A stretch of DNA of 64,000 nt from Nitrospinaceae bacterium (GCA_029261595.1 JAJDAZ010000039.1:85861-149860), one strand, 5' to 3'. Shown: positions 45,033 through 55,312, counted from the stretch's first letter. The notes: generated from the letters alone by a model not told the origin. A program made the numbers and translations.

Positions 45033-46286
45033 TCAAAATGTTGTGGTATCCCTCCCGCTTTTAGAGTTTGGCCTCTTCCCTGAAATTTTCAAATAGATTC
45101 CCTTCAAATATTCAGCCTCTTTAAATGTGACGGGATGATCCGCCGCATGACCGGTTCGCTCAATTTCATCGTGATACTTTCCCGCCGCTTGAATTCCTGA
45201 AAAAACTTCCCGGAAAAATTCTTCAGCCGAAACCTGCCTTGAACAGGAGGCGGCAAAAAGGAGTCCGCCTGGGCGAGTCAGACTCGCGCCGGATTGGGCA
45301 AGCCGACGGTAAGTTGCAAGAGCGTTTGTTTTTTGTTTCTTTTTGACCGCAAAGGCGGGTGGATCGAGAATGACAATATCAAAGGAAACTTTTCTATCCT
45401 GCAATTGCTTCAACGCGTTGAACGCGTCCCCTTCAATCTGTTGAAAGTTTTCTGACTCTTTCCTGGTTTCCAAAAAATTCAATGAAAAAATTTCCTGAGA
45501 TGTTTTCAGCGCCTGGGGACTGGAGTCAATTTCCCATACAGAATCACACCCTCCCGCAAAAGCGTAAACGGAAAACCCTCCGGTATAGCTGAAAACATTC
45601 AGTACGGATTTATTTTTTGCAAGGGAACGAATCCGTTGCCGGTTTTCCCTTTGATCCAAAAAGAAACCCGTTTTCTGGCCCTCGAGCACGTCCACCTCAA
45701 AGAACAATCCATTTTCCCGGAAACACACAGGGGAATCGACCGGCGGGCCGAACAAAACCTGCCCTTCCCGGAAAGAACCGAGCTCCTCCACCGTCTGCCT
45801 GCAGTTTCTGCTGAGGCGAAGGACGCATCGCTGGACCGGAAGAACGTTTGCCAGCGAATCAAGAAACTCGTCCAGATAAGGCACCCACGCCGCCGTGTAT
45901 AATTTCAGGACCGCCGTGTCTTCATAACGGTCGAGAACCATGCCAGGAAAACCGTCATTCTCTCCATTGATGACCCGGTACCCGCTGGTTCCCTGCTTTT
46001 GAAGGGAGCTTCTAATTGCAACCGCCTTTTGCAAGCGATCCTTGAAAAAACCGGCGTCGATTGCCAGCGGCTGTCCCCATTGCAGGATGCGTAACCGTAT
46101 GTCTGAAAAAGGATCGTAGAATCCGATCGCCAGAAATTTATTTTTGGAAGAATAAATGATGCCCAAGTCGCCCGGATGTCCCTCGGCGGGAGTCTGTCCC
46201 TGAATCTGGTAATCAAAGACCCAGGGATGCCCTTTTTGTATTTTTGCCTGCAGGGTTTTTGAAACCTGAATTTTTATAATCTTCAT
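45033..46286 (-). CDS. RlmI/RlmK-like 23S rRNA cytosine methyltransferase
   Basis: This 417-aa class I methyltransferase has an N-terminal PUA domain (about 1-75, with HPWVFDYQIQG), a SAM-binding motif VLNVFSYTGGFSVYAFAG and a catalytic DPPAFAVKK loop. Members add a 5-methyl group to cytosine in 23S rRNA. A normal length for the family. Exact target base is unknown. Confidence 0.9.
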   Translation of the reverse strand: MKIIKIQVSKTLQAKIQKGHPWVFDYQIQGQTPAEGHPGDLGIIYSSKNKFLAIGFYDPFSDIRLRILQWGQPLAIDAGFFKDRLQKAVAIRSSLQKQGTSGYRVINGENDGFPGMVLDRYEDTAVLKLYTAAWVPYLDEFLDSLANVLPVQRCVLRLSRNCRQTVEELGSFREGQVLFGPPVDSPVCFRENGLFFEVDVLEGQKTGFFLDQRENRQRIRSLAKNKSVLNVFSYTGGFSVYAFAGGCDSVWEIDSSPQALKTSQEIFSLNFLETRKESENFQQIEGDAFNALKQLQDRKVSFDIVILDPPAFAVKKKQKTNALATYRRLAQSGASLTRPGGLLFAASCSRQVSAEEFFREVFSGIQAAGKYHDEIERTGHAADHPVTFKEAEYLKGIYLKISGKRPNSKSGRDTTTF

Positions 46287-46353
46287 TGTTAGTCAGTTGT
46301 CTTTGGGGATGGAACGAAAAGTGACTCGAGGATGCACTGATTTTAAGGGAAAA

Positions 46354-47079
46354 TCAACTGAGGTGTGGGACGCGGACTTTAGGCATGGTGTTTAAAATCC
46401 TGGCCTGCCGGTTCACCACGTGTTTCTGCGGGCGGTGAATGGACCAACGCCTCGGACTGGGGAGGATGGCCGCCAGCCAGGCCGCTTCCACAGGCGACAG
46501 GGTCGTTGCCGAGTGGTTGAAATAGTGACGGGACGCGGCCTCACAGCCATAGATTCCGTTGCCCCATTCGATGACATTCAAATAAACTTCGAGAATTCGC
46601 TTTTTCGACCAGAGGTTTTCTACCAGGACGGTGAAATAAGATTCCAGACCCTTCCTTAAAAAATTACGTCCTTGCCATAAAAACACATTGCGCGAAGTTT
46701 GCATGGAGATGGTGCTCGCGCCGATGGTTCGGTTGGTTGTGAGATTGACCTTGATAGCGGATTCAATCGCCTGCCAGTCGAATCCATTGTGTTGGAAAAA
46801 CTTTTGATCCTCGGCGGTGATGACGGCTTTGATCAGGTGAGGGGAAATACGCTCTATAGGAACCCAGCCTTTTAGCACGCGGGTGTAGCGGTCGCTCTTG
46901 TCGTTTTCAGACCAGCGAATCCACAATAAGGGAGTCGTGGAAGGGTTGGTGGCGCTGTATATCAGAACAGGAACCACAGTGAAGGCGAGGAAAGCCAGAA
47001 ACAAGTCGAACAGGATTTTGCCCAACCGGACGCGGAACGTTTTTTTTCGCCCTTTAGCTGGATTTTTAACAACCGTCAT
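46354..47079 (-). CDS. mtgA: Monofunctional peptidoglycan glycosyltransferase
   Basis: MtgA polymerises lipid II into glycan chains in the periplasm. The 241-aa protein has one anchor (about 28-46) and a GT51 domain with the catalytic Glu in VITAEDQKFFQHNGFDW, ASTISMQTSRNVFLW and KKRILEVYLNVIEWGNGIYG. Length is normal for MtgA, and no transpeptidase domain follows. Lies between the M23 peptidase and the rRNA methyltransferase gene. Confidence 0.95.
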   Translation of the reverse strand: MTVVKNPAKGRKKTFRVRLGKILFDLFLAFLAFTVVPVLIYSATNPSTTPLLWIRWSENDKSDRYTRVLKGWVPIERISPHLIKAVITAEDQKFFQHNGFDWQAIESAIKVNLTTNRTIGASTISMQTSRNVFLWQGRNFLRKGLESYFTVLVENLWSKKRILEVYLNVIEWGNGIYGCEAASRHYFNHSATTLSPVEAAWLAAILPSPRRWSIHRPQKHVVNRQARILNTMPKVRVPHLS

Positions 47080-47148
47080 TTTTACAAGGAGTCTTCAGTC
47101 CGCGTCATCCAGAGCCAAAGGGAAAAGCGCTGTATCATTCCTGCCAGA

Positions 47149-48342
47149 TCAGCCCTTCTGCAGAATCGAATCGTAAAGATTTACGGTCTTTTGAAAGGTT
47201 TCCCGCTCTTCGAGAGGTACTTTTTTATAATAAGTTTTGATGTGCTTCAAGTTGAAAGGATTATATACAATTTTTTTATCGTCGCGGCTTTTTATTTCGT
47301 AATGCAAATGCGGGGCATAGGTCCTTCCGGTATTTCCCGTTTCTGCGATTTTTTCCCCCTGCTTTACATACTGCCCCGGCTTGACCAACACCCGGCTCAA
47401 ATGCAGGTACAGGGTTTTAACTCCTTCTCTGGGGTGGTCGAGTTCCACGCAATATCCATTGACCCGGACATTCCAGTGGGTGCGAAGCACTTTCGCCTCG
47501 AAAGTGGCATAAACGGGAGTGCCGATGTCTGTTTTAAAATCCGTTCCCTTATGCCCCACCGGGCCTTTACGAAAATCCCCTGGAAGCGAAGTGATCTCCT
47601 GGTATTTTTTTAACGGGGCAAATTTTTCTTCTATGCTCTGGGCAATTTCCACGCCCACCGCGTCAAAATAGGCGCCCCAGCCCTCTTCATCGCCACTGTA
47701 GTAATTTGCCTCATAGACTTTATTGAATAGCTGGCTTTTATAAACCATTTTTAAAATTCGAAACAGGTCTTTGCCTTCTACATGTTCATAAACCACATCG
47801 AGAGAGTCGCCATTCCTCATGCTTTTATTGATATCGAAATTCCAGGAAAGCAACCGGCTCAAGTAAGCGGACATGGTCTGGCACCCTTGCTCTTTGGTCA
47901 TTGCCTGGCAGAGGGTATAGGTCAGGGAATTTCGAATATTTAAACGCAGGATGGCTTTTCCCTGGGGATTCCCGGTTTGCGTCACCACATAGGATACCGG
48001 GGTGACATGCGGTTGCCCATTAATATTCCCCGTTTCGGGCGCGGGTTTCAACACGGGTTCCATCGACCCCACCGTGACCGGGGAAGGCGTGGCGCGGGCC
48101 AGAATTTCCTGCGCCGGGGGTTCGTCAAGTTCGGTCTCTGTGAAATTTTCCGTCGTTTTCGCTTCTGCGGACGGGACCTCCCAGGTCTCCGAAGCGATAT
48201 TCAGAGCAGGGTTTTCTGGGTTGTTTAGCAGATAGATATTCAATCCCAAGGAAAGGATGAAAATTAGATTGAATAGAACTCTTCCTGGGAAACGCTTTCT
48301 AGAGTTCATTTTTTTGTCTTGCAGATAAGGAGGAATGGCCAT
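47149..48342 (-). CDS. M23-family peptidoglycan endopeptidase or LytM-like factor
   Basis: The 397-aa protein has an N-terminal anchor (about residues 19-41), a Pro/Ala linker and a C-terminal M23 domain with complete zinc motifs: GHKGTDFKTDIG, YLHLSR and HLHYEIKS. So it should be an active Gly-Gly or cross-link endopeptidase. A middle region (SYVVTQTGNPQGKAILRLNI) resembles the beta domain of OapA/MepM proteins. Next to mtgA, which suits a shared wall role. Confidence 0.9.
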   Translation of the reverse strand: MAIPPYLQDKKMNSRKRFPGRVLFNLIFILSLGLNIYLLNNPENPALNIASETWEVPSAEAKTTENFTETELDEPPAQEILARATPSPVTVGSMEPVLKPAPETGNINGQPHVTPVSYVVTQTGNPQGKAILRLNIRNSLTYTLCQAMTKEQGCQTMSAYLSRLLSWNFDINKSMRNGDSLDVVYEHVEGKDLFRILKMVYKSQLFNKVYEANYYSGDEEGWGAYFDAVGVEIAQSIEEKFAPLKKYQEITSLPGDFRKGPVGHKGTDFKTDIGTPVYATFEAKVLRTHWNVRVNGYCVELDHPREGVKTLYLHLSRVLVKPGQYVKQGEKIAETGNTGRTYAPHLHYEIKSRDDKKIVYNPFNLKHIKTYYKKVPLEERETFQKTVNLYDSILQKG

Positions 48343-48607
48343 TTTCAGTTCCTTGGTAAGTTAGGATGTGAAAAGATTTGAATGAATCATTGAGAGTGAC
48401 GGGATGGATCTGTTGCTCCCAATGTGTGAAAATGTTTCAATTTACGCACAAAGGGAAATCGTTACAGGGATGCGCTGGAACGGATCATCCTAAAAAATCA
48501 CAGTTTCCTTGTTCTGGTCCGGTTTTCGTACTAAAATCTGGTCTGATTATTATTACAGATTCAGCCCTTCGAAACAACCCGTTCTTTTTGATTTTTTGGG
48601 ACTTACA

Positions 48608-49699
48608 ATGATTTTTGAGCCGGAAACCATTTATGTTGAAGAAGGCGCTGAGGACTATCCCCTGACCCGGGACATCCTTAAGCGTTTTTCAAAGACCTCG
48701 GTGCGCCGGGTCAAGGAGAGCGTTTCTTTGGCAGAGGAAATCAAAATGACCTCCCCGGACGTGTTCGGCGCCGGCAAAAAACAATTGGTGTTGTCGCGTT
48801 TCAAAGGTTCCTTTCTTAAGAAATGTCCCGGCATCAGTCCGGGCATGGTGTGTTGCAACTATTATGTTGTCAACCTCATGAAAAATTGTGTCTACGATTG
48901 CTCCTACTGCTTTCTGCAGGGATTTTTAGAAAACAATCCGCTGATGGTGGCGTACGTCAACGTCGAGGATTTGATCGGCGAACTTAAACAGGTGTTTAAG
49001 GAGCATCCCGACCGGATGTTCCGGGTGGGTACGGGGGAGTTGACCGACAGCCTGGCGGCAGAGGATGTAATTCCTTATTCCGACCGGTTGATTCCTTTTT
49101 TTAATCAACAGAACAACGCGGTCCTGGAACTCAAAACCAAATCCGATAACGTGGGTCTTTTGTTAAAGCAAGAGAGCCCCAAAAATGTGATCGTTTCCTG
49201 GTCACTCAATCCGCCGAACATTGTGGAGCAGGAAGAAAAGGGGACCCCGTCGCTGAACCAACGACTGGAAGCCGCCCGCCGATGCCAGGAAAAAGGTTAT
49301 AAGGTGGGGTTTCATTTCGACCCGATCATTCTTTTTCCAGGATGGGAACAGGCCTACAAAGATCTGGTCCGGGACCTGTTCGCCGTCATTCCCGTAGATC
49401 GGATCGAATGGATCAGTCTTGGAAGCTTCAGGTACCGGTCGCGCTTAAAGCAGATCATCAAGGACCGGCATCAAGACACCCGCCTGTTCACCGGCGAGCA
49501 TGTGTCCAGCAAAGACGGGAAATTCCGTTATTTGCGGTCGCTCAGGAATGATGCTTATTCAACCCTGCAAAGATATATCAAAGAATATTCCGAAGATCTG
49601 AATGTTTATTTTTGCATGGAAACCAAAGAGGTGTGGGAAGGCGTGACCGGGAAAATGCCCCGGAGCGATAAAAAACTGGATCAGTTTTTCGACCTTTAA
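48608..49699 (+). CDS. SplB-like radical SAM protein
   Basis: The 363-aa protein has the SplB-type iron-sulfur motif Cys94-x3-Cys98-x2-Cys101 (NCVYDCSYCFLQG), after PGMVCCNYYVVNL, and the family features VGTGELTDSL, VSWSLNP and GFHFDPII. SplB repairs the spore photoproduct in Bacillus spores, but many non-sporulating bacteria hold relatives of unknown substrate. I start at ATG 48608; an upstream frame adds 33 unlikely residues. Monocistronic. Confidence 0.83.
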   Translation: MIFEPETIYVEEGAEDYPLTRDILKRFSKTSVRRVKESVSLAEEIKMTSPDVFGAGKKQLVLSRFKGSFLKKCPGISPGMVCCNYYVVNLMKNCVYDCSYCFLQGFLENNPLMVAYVNVEDLIGELKQVFKEHPDRMFRVGTGELTDSLAAEDVIPYSDRLIPFFNQQNNAVLELKTKSDNVGLLLKQESPKNVIVSWSLNPPNIVEQEEKGTPSLNQRLEAARRCQEKGYKVGFHFDPIILFPGWEQAYKDLVRDLFAVIPVDRIEWISLGSFRYRSRLKQIIKDRHQDTRLFTGEHVSSKDGKFRYLRSLRNDAYSTLQRYIKEYSEDLNVYFCMETKEVWEGVTGKMPRSDKKLDQFFDL

Positions 49700-49778
49700 C
49701 AGGATGGTGAATTTGGTAAAGAATTCAGCGTGATATCAAGCAAATTGTTCTATAACGTTATATGGAAACTGTCTACTT

Positions 49779-49868
49779 CGTCATCGCGAGCCGCTACAAG
49801 CGGCGCGGCCGTTATAATATTCCCAAGCTTTCGTGCCCCGGAAGGGTAGATCCAGCTCCTAAGGCTGG
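49779..49868. repeat. Copy C of the intergenic repeat, with small hairpins
   Basis: The block holds TCATCGCGAGCC, CCCAAGCTT and TTCGTGCC in the same order as copy A, with an inserted hairpin CCGCT/AGCGG (49791-49803). At its end CCAGC/GCTGG (49852-49868) follows dnaN's 3' end and could be part of its terminator. Confidence 0.5.
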
Positions 49869-49872
49869 ACGG

Positions 49873-50982
49873 TTAAATCCGCATCGGCATGACAATGCCC
49901 AGATAGTCAGAATCGTTTTCAACGGTGATCATGCAGGAGTGGTTCTGGTCTTTCAGATTCAGGATGACTTCCTGATCCTCCGTCACATTCAGGATATCCA
50001 AGACGTATTTTGCGTTGAGACCGATAGAAACATCCTCTCCTTCGTAGTTGATGGCAAATTCCTCCCGGGCGGCGCCGAAATCAGAGTTGTCAGATACCAG
50101 GGTCAAATTTCCCTTCTGGATATCAAACCGCACCATTTTGGATTTTTCATCCGCCAGCAGGGAAACCCGCCTGAGCGCGTGACTGAGAATATCCCGGTCG
50201 ATTTTAATTTTTAAATGGTTGTCGGGAGGAATGACCTGCCGGTAGTTGGGAAATTTACCGTCGATTTTTCTGGAGACGATGATCTGGGGACCCTGGATAA
50301 ATGCCAGATGGTTTCCCTGGATGGAAAAGGAAAACGTGGAGTCGTCGTCTTCCATCAATTTCAAAAGCTCGGAGATGGCTTTTTTGGGAAGCAGGATGCT
50401 CAGTTTTTCACCCTCCGGGAGCGAGGATTTCAGAAGCGGCCGGGTGATACAGGCCAGTCGATGACCGTCGGTGGCCACCAGATTGGCTTTGCCGTTTTCA
50501 TTTTCCAGCAACAGTCCGTTCAGCGCCTGGCGGGATTCATCCGGCGACACGGAAAAAAATGTTTTTCGGATCATCTCCCTCAATTGAGCTGAACTGAATT
50601 CCATCAGGCTTTCGGAGTTGTATTCCGGGAGAGCGGGAAAGTCCGCCGCCGGTAGCCCGGGCAGGCGAAACTTGGAGTTGCCGCACTTTAAGGTCACCCA
50701 GTCATTGTCCTCCTTGACCATATGAATTTCCAGATCCGGCAGTTCGCGAAGGATGTCAAACAACTTGCGGGCGTTAAGAGTGACCGCGCCTTCGGAGACA
50801 ACATTGGCCGGATAGGTCGCCCGGGTCCCGATTTCCAGATCCGTCGCTTCAATGGTGATGCCCTCTTTTTCGGCGCGGATGAGTAAATGGGATAAGATGG
50901 GCATGGCCCCCTTGGTTTCAACGATTCCCTGGACTTTTTGTACGCTCTCTAAAAATATGTCTCTGCTGATTCTAACTTCCAT
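49873..50982 (-). CDS. dnaN: DNA polymerase III beta sliding clamp
   Basis: The 369-aa protein has the beta-clamp shape of three repeated domains, a typical start MEVRISRDIFLESVQKVQGI, the mid motif GLLLENENGKANLVATDGHRLA, and the classic end IVMPMRI. The clamp tethers polymerase to DNA. It is not next to dnaA or gyrB as usual, and lies about 48 kb from rpmH. Confidence 0.97.
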   Translation of the reverse strand: MEVRISRDIFLESVQKVQGIVETKGAMPILSHLLIRAEKEGITIEATDLEIGTRATYPANVVSEGAVTLNARKLFDILRELPDLEIHMVKEDNDWVTLKCGNSKFRLPGLPAADFPALPEYNSESLMEFSSAQLREMIRKTFFSVSPDESRQALNGLLLENENGKANLVATDGHRLACITRPLLKSSLPEGEKLSILLPKKAISELLKLMEDDDSTFSFSIQGNHLAFIQGPQIIVSRKIDGKFPNYRQVIPPDNHLKIKIDRDILSHALRRVSLLADEKSKMVRFDIQKGNLTLVSDNSDFGAAREEFAINYEGEDVSIGLNAKYVLDILNVTEDQEVILNLKDQNHSCMITVENDSDYLGIVMPMRI

Positions 50983-51349
50983 GCTCGCCCTTTCCAGGTT
51001 CTCAATTGTTGAAAGTTGACGTGGGTCTAAAAACGGATTTGGTCGCGTTTGCTATTTTCTGCCGGGTGCCCTCAAAAGAGAAGACTCTTGAAAAAATTTG
51101 GAATTTTTCTGAGGTGTCGTTGGATTTTATTATCACAATCCCCGAACCCTGTCAAAAGTAAAAGCCCCGTAAAAGAATGAATCCCTCCCCGTTTGAAATG
51201 CCTCCGCAATTCAGGCTCTGCCACCGGGCGGAAAAGACTGTTTTTTATGCAGGCCCAGTATCAAGTTTTCGCGCATCATGGCTACTCATGGCGGAAAATT
51301 TCAGCTATACTGAAGCCGAACTGACTAACATTTTCAAGCAGAGAAGATC
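50983..51349. other. 367-base divergent control region of dnaN and aroF
   Basis: It has no coding frame worth keeping. TATACT at 51306-51311, about 40 bases before the aroF start, is a likely -10 element without a clear -35. No DnaA boxes or riboswitch were seen. Confidence 0.45.
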
Positions 51350-52369
51350 ATGATCATTGTAATGAATGCAGACGCGACCCCGGAACAGATTCAAGCTGTT
51401 GAGAACACCATCGTCGAATTGGGGTACAAACCGCATGAAATCGTGGGGGTCGAGCGTAAGGTCATTGGTGCGATAGGGGACGAACGCGGAAAAGACCGGT
51501 TGCAGATGATCGAATCCATGAAAGGGGTGGAATCGGTTTTTCCGATTCTGAAACCCTATAAGCTTGCCAGCCGGGAAGCTCAACCTCAAGATTCGGTGAT
51601 CAACGTGGACGGCGTTTCCGTCGGCGGCAAAGAAATCGCCATCATGGCCGGTCCTTGTTCCGTTGAGAGCATGGACCAGATTTGCACCACCGCAAAGATG
51701 GTCAAGGACGCCGGGGCCAATATGATGCGCGGCGGGGCCTTCAAGCCGAGAACCTCGCCCTATAGTTTTCAGGGGTTGGAGGAAGAAGGCCTGAAACTCA
51801 TGTGGGAGGCCAAAAAGGAATCCGGACTACCCATCGTCACAGAGGTCATGAACCCCCGCGAGGTGGACCTGGTCGCCAAATACGCCGATGTCATGCAGGT
51901 GGGGGCCAGAAACGTGCAGAATTTTTCCCTGTTGAAAGAGCTCGGAAAAATCAAAAAACCGATCCTGCTCAAACGCGGCATGATGACCACGATCAAGGAA
52001 TTTTTGATGTCCGCCGAATACATTCTGGCCGAAGGCAACCGGGAGGTCATTCTCTGCGAACGCGGCATCCGCACCTTTGAAACCGCCACCCGAAATACGC
52101 TGGATTTGAGCTGTATCCCGGTGCTCAAACTGGAAACGCATTTGCCGATCATTGTGGACCCCAGCCACGGCACCGGCTACTGGCATCTGGTGGATTCCAT
52201 GTCCAAGGCCGCCATCGCCGCAGGAGCGGATGGATTGATGATCGAGGTGCACCCCGACCCTGTTCACGCCTTTTCCGATGGCCCGCAGTCGCTCAAGCCG
52301 GAAAAATTCGCCAAATTGATCAAAACTTTACGACCCTTTATCGAGCTGATGGGGCGCACTCTCAGCTGA
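51350..52369 (+). CDS. aroF: DAHP synthase (3-deoxy-7-phosphoheptulonate synthase)
   Basis: It makes DAHP from PEP and erythrose-4-phosphate, the first shikimate step. The 339-aa protein has an N-terminal ferredoxin-like regulatory domain (about 1-70, [20 protein letters not shown]) as in the Thermotoga-type enzyme and the barrel motifs [36 protein letters not shown] and ILLKRGM. The regulatory domain implies feedback control by aromatic amino acids, inferred from the family. Confidence 0.95.
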   Translation: MIIVMNADATPEQIQAVENTIVELGYKPHEIVGVERKVIGAIGDERGKDRLQMIESMKGVESVFPILKPYKLASREAQPQDSVINVDGVSVGGKEIAIMAGPCSVESMDQICTTAKMVKDAGANMMRGGAFKPRTSPYSFQGLEEEGLKLMWEAKKESGLPIVTEVMNPREVDLVAKYADVMQVGARNVQNFSLLKELGKIKKPILLKRGMMTTIKEFLMSAEYILAEGNREVILCERGIRTFETATRNTLDLSCIPVLKLETHLPIIVDPSHGTGYWHLVDSMSKAAIAAGADGLMIEVHPDPVHAFSDGPQSLKPEKFAKLIKTLRPFIELMGRTLS

Positions 52370-52455
52370 CCCTGCCGGGCCCTTCCCGAGCCTGAAACCT
52401 AGGACCCTCCATTCCCGCTCTGTATCACCGTCTTTTCTTGAATCTCGCCTGGAAT

Positions 52456-52494
52456 GGGTTTATCCTTTGAGCATAAGACCAAACCCGGTTTTTT
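52456..52494 (+). terminator. Possible terminator after aroF
   Basis: GGGTTT (52456-52461) pairs with AAACCC (52481-52486) and leads into GGTTTTTT. The loop is 19 bases, so the call is moderate. Confidence 0.45.
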
Positions 52495-52538
52495 CAACAA
52501 TAAGTCCCTGTTAAATTTGGCTCATTGCGGATTTTTCA

Positions 52539-55253
52539 ATGAATGATTTTTATCAATCCAATAAAGTAATCAGCGTCCGCTATAGAACAGGATTGCAACA
52601 AAAACTCCTGCCTGCCATCGCCCCTGAATCTTTTTCCGATTCTGATGTCAAGGATCCGCAAAAATTCTATCTGGAATTCAAAAACAGAGTTCTGGCGATC
52701 ATCGATGAAGAGACTGAGAAGCTCCAGGAAGAAACCATAAAGTCGGATAATTGCCACCTGATTTTATTGAAACGCACGGCGCTCGTCGATGTGGTGGTGC
52801 AAGCCGGTTTTCAATCGGCGGTCTGGTTTAACAATCAGATCACGAATAAAAACCTGGACGCGAAAGAGGTCCCGATCGCCATCGTCGCCAAGGGAGGTTA
52901 TGGCCGGGAGGAAATGCATTTTTGCTCGGACGTGGATATTCAGATCGTCACCAAGTCCACCTCGGAAAAAGACAGTTTGGATGCGGTGAAGGACATTAAA
53001 ACGCACTTTGAATACCTGTTTGTTTTTCAGGATATTTTTCCCAACACCAAGAGCAGTGCCTGTTTTTCGGAAGCCACGGGAATGGTGGAAGAATTCCATG
53101 TCGATCACCTGCCCGAATTTTTCTCCATGATGGAGCATCGGTTTGTCGCCGGAAATCCCCTGGTGTATGCCGAGCTTACGAGTTCCATTAAAACCGCAAG
53201 CCTCCTGCATCAGGATGAAATATTACAGTACTGCTTCCAGCACAAAGAATATTATTCTGTTAAAAACACCCTGTTTCAGCAAGAGCCCAACGTCAAAGAG
53301 GAACTCAAGCGTCTTTACTGGGCGCTGACACTGGTGCGCATTCGCCAGAACATGAGCCTGATGAACCAGTTCGAGCTCTTGAATGAGCTCTTTCGGGTCA
53401 ATGTGCTGAGCGCGACCACATTCAAAAAAATGCAGAAGGCGTTCAACTTCCTGTCGAAAGTGCGCTTGCTTTTGCATGGAGCCCAAACAGGCGCTCACCG
53501 GGATGTGTTGAGTTTTGAAGTCCGGGAAAAAGTGGCCCAGGCGATGGGTTATGAACTCAAAGAGTTTTATAAGAAGTATTTTTACAACGCCTGCCTGCCA
53601 TTGAAACGGTACAGCCGCAATCTGTTCTGGGAAAGCATGTCGCTGGACACGAAGAAGGTCAGCGAGTTGACTGAAAATTTCGCGCTCGACGCGGACGACC
53701 AGATTATTTTCAATAAAGATCCGGAAAAGTTATCCACTGATAGTCCGCAATGGATTTTTGAAGTTTTTGCGTGGGTGGCGGAAAAGAACCACCGCCTTTC
53801 CTATCCCATCATCCGGTCTATCGAAGATCATTTGAACCAGACGGCCCCCATTTTTCAGCCTATTGATGAGCAGACAAAATTTGAAGTACAAAATTATTTT
53901 CAACGGGTCATCGAGGGGGATTACTTTTCCAGAGCCTTGCGTCTACTGCATGAATTCGGGCTGTTGAGCAATTATTACGTTCCAGATTTCAAAAACATCT
54001 GCGGTCAGCTTCAGGACATCTATGTTCACAGATTCCCGACGGACATTCACATCCTGTCGGCTCTTGACGCCCTCAATTTGCTGGAAGTGCGTGAGGAAGC
54101 CGACCCGTTTCTGATCGATCTGTATCATTCCTTAAAAGATAAAACCGCTCTGAAACTTGCCGTCCTGTTGCACGATATCGGCAAAGGCGCTATGAAGCCC
54201 GGTGAAATCGAGGAAGCGATCGGCGCCGCCATGATTCCAGGAATTTTGGCCGGGCTGGGTTACGGCGGGGATCACCAAAGGGTGGAGGACGTGGCTTATC
54301 TGGTGGAAAAACATTTGACCATGTACGACCTGATGCTCCTCGACCCGGAAGATGACGACACCTTTGAAATGGTGTGGGATCTGGTGACCCACGACACCGA
54401 ACGATTGAAGATGCTGGTTCTCCTGACTTATGCCGATCGGGCCGGCACAAAAATGAAGATGTCGCCCTCGCAGATCGACCAGTTGAAACTGTTTTATCAC
54501 TACACGCTTCATCACAAGCGGCATGAGAGTGTTTCTGAAGCCGTTAAGCTGGAGTTTTTGCAGATGGTCCGTCTTCCAAAGGACCTGCTGTCGCAACTGG
54601 AAACCTATAACAAATTCATTTCGTCCGATGAACCCTATGCGGCGGATTTTGTGTTCCAGCCGGATCAGCCGTCGGACCTGATTGTCTGCGCCAAGGACAG
54701 GAATGAATTGCTGTGGAATATTTCGACGGTGGTGGCTTTCAACCAGTTAAACATTGTTGAAGCCAATATCCAGACTTTGAAGGACAATGCGTTCGATGTG
54801 TTTAAGGTGGTCACATCTGCCGGCGATCCCATCGACCATTCCAATTTTTATTCTTTCCAGAGCCAGGTCATGGAAGATATTCACCGGATTTTTGCGAACC
54901 GGGAACCGATAGCCGCCGTATTCAAAGATCGGGACTGGGTCACCCGGCAGGAAAAAAAACCTTATAAAGATGTGAAGCTCAAGGTGAAAATCATTGGGCG
55001 AACGGTCATCCTGTCCAGTCATAACCTCACCGGAACGTTTATGGCGCAGACCCGGGTTTTTGCGGAACACAAAATGATCATTCAACGGGCCGTGGTTAAC
55101 ACCAACCAGGGGTCGTCTTCCAATCTTTTTTATGTTCGTCCGCAGGATGTTCAGCAAATCGTGCGTAATAAAGAGCAATTTACCGAAAGGCTCAAAGAGG
55201 CTTTGCGCCCGCTGATCGAGTCGGAATCGGTATTGGACCAGGGGCCGGTTTAA
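52539..55253 (+). CDS. glnD: Bifunctional PII uridylyltransferase/uridylyl-removing enzyme
   Basis: GlnD senses nitrogen by modifying PII with UMP. The 904-aa protein shows the full order: nucleotidyltransferase (KGGYGREEMHFCSDVDIQIV, with the Asp pair in SDVD at 130-133), a GlnE-like helical part, an HD hydrolase (LAVLLHDIGKGAMKPG near 545) and two C-terminal ACT domains that bind glutamine. No glnB is nearby. It is the first gene of a likely transcript with the TPR gene 59 bases on. Confidence 0.95.
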   Translation: MNDFYQSNKVISVRYRTGLQQKLLPAIAPESFSDSDVKDPQKFYLEFKNRVLAIIDEETEKLQEETIKSDNCHLILLKRTALVDVVVQAGFQSAVWFNNQITNKNLDAKEVPIAIVAKGGYGREEMHFCSDVDIQIVTKSTSEKDSLDAVKDIKTHFEYLFVFQDIFPNTKSSACFSEATGMVEEFHVDHLPEFFSMMEHRFVAGNPLVYAELTSSIKTASLLHQDEILQYCFQHKEYYSVKNTLFQQEPNVKEELKRLYWALTLVRIRQNMSLMNQFELLNELFRVNVLSATTFKKMQKAFNFLSKVRLLLHGAQTGAHRDVLSFEVREKVAQAMGYELKEFYKKYFYNACLPLKRYSRNLFWESMSLDTKKVSELTENFALDADDQIIFNKDPEKLSTDSPQWIFEVFAWVAEKNHRLSYPIIRSIEDHLNQTAPIFQPIDEQTKFEVQNYFQRVIEGDYFSRALRLLHEFGLLSNYYVPDFKNICGQLQDIYVHRFPTDIHILSALDALNLLEVREEADPFLIDLYHSLKDKTALKLAVLLHDIGKGAMKPGEIEEAIGAAMIPGILAGLGYGGDHQRVEDVAYLVEKHLTMYDLMLLDPEDDDTFEMVWDLVTHDTERLKMLVLLTYADRAGTKMKMSPSQIDQLKLFYHYTLHHKRHESVSEAVKLEFLQMVRLPKDLLSQLETYNKFISSDEPYAADFVFQPDQPSDLIVCAKDRNELLWNISTVVAFNQLNIVEANIQTLKDNAFDVFKVVTSAGDPIDHSNFYSFQSQVMEDIHRIFANREPIAAVFKDRDWVTRQEKKPYKDVKLKVKIIGRTVILSSHNLTGTFMAQTRVFAEHKMIIQRAVVNTNQGSSSNLFYVRPQDVQQIVRNKEQFTERLKEALRPLIESESVLDQGPV

Positions 55254-55312
55254 TCATAGCCGGAAAGTTTATTTACCAATAGGCGCCTTAATTTTTTTGG
55301 ATTCCTTCGACC

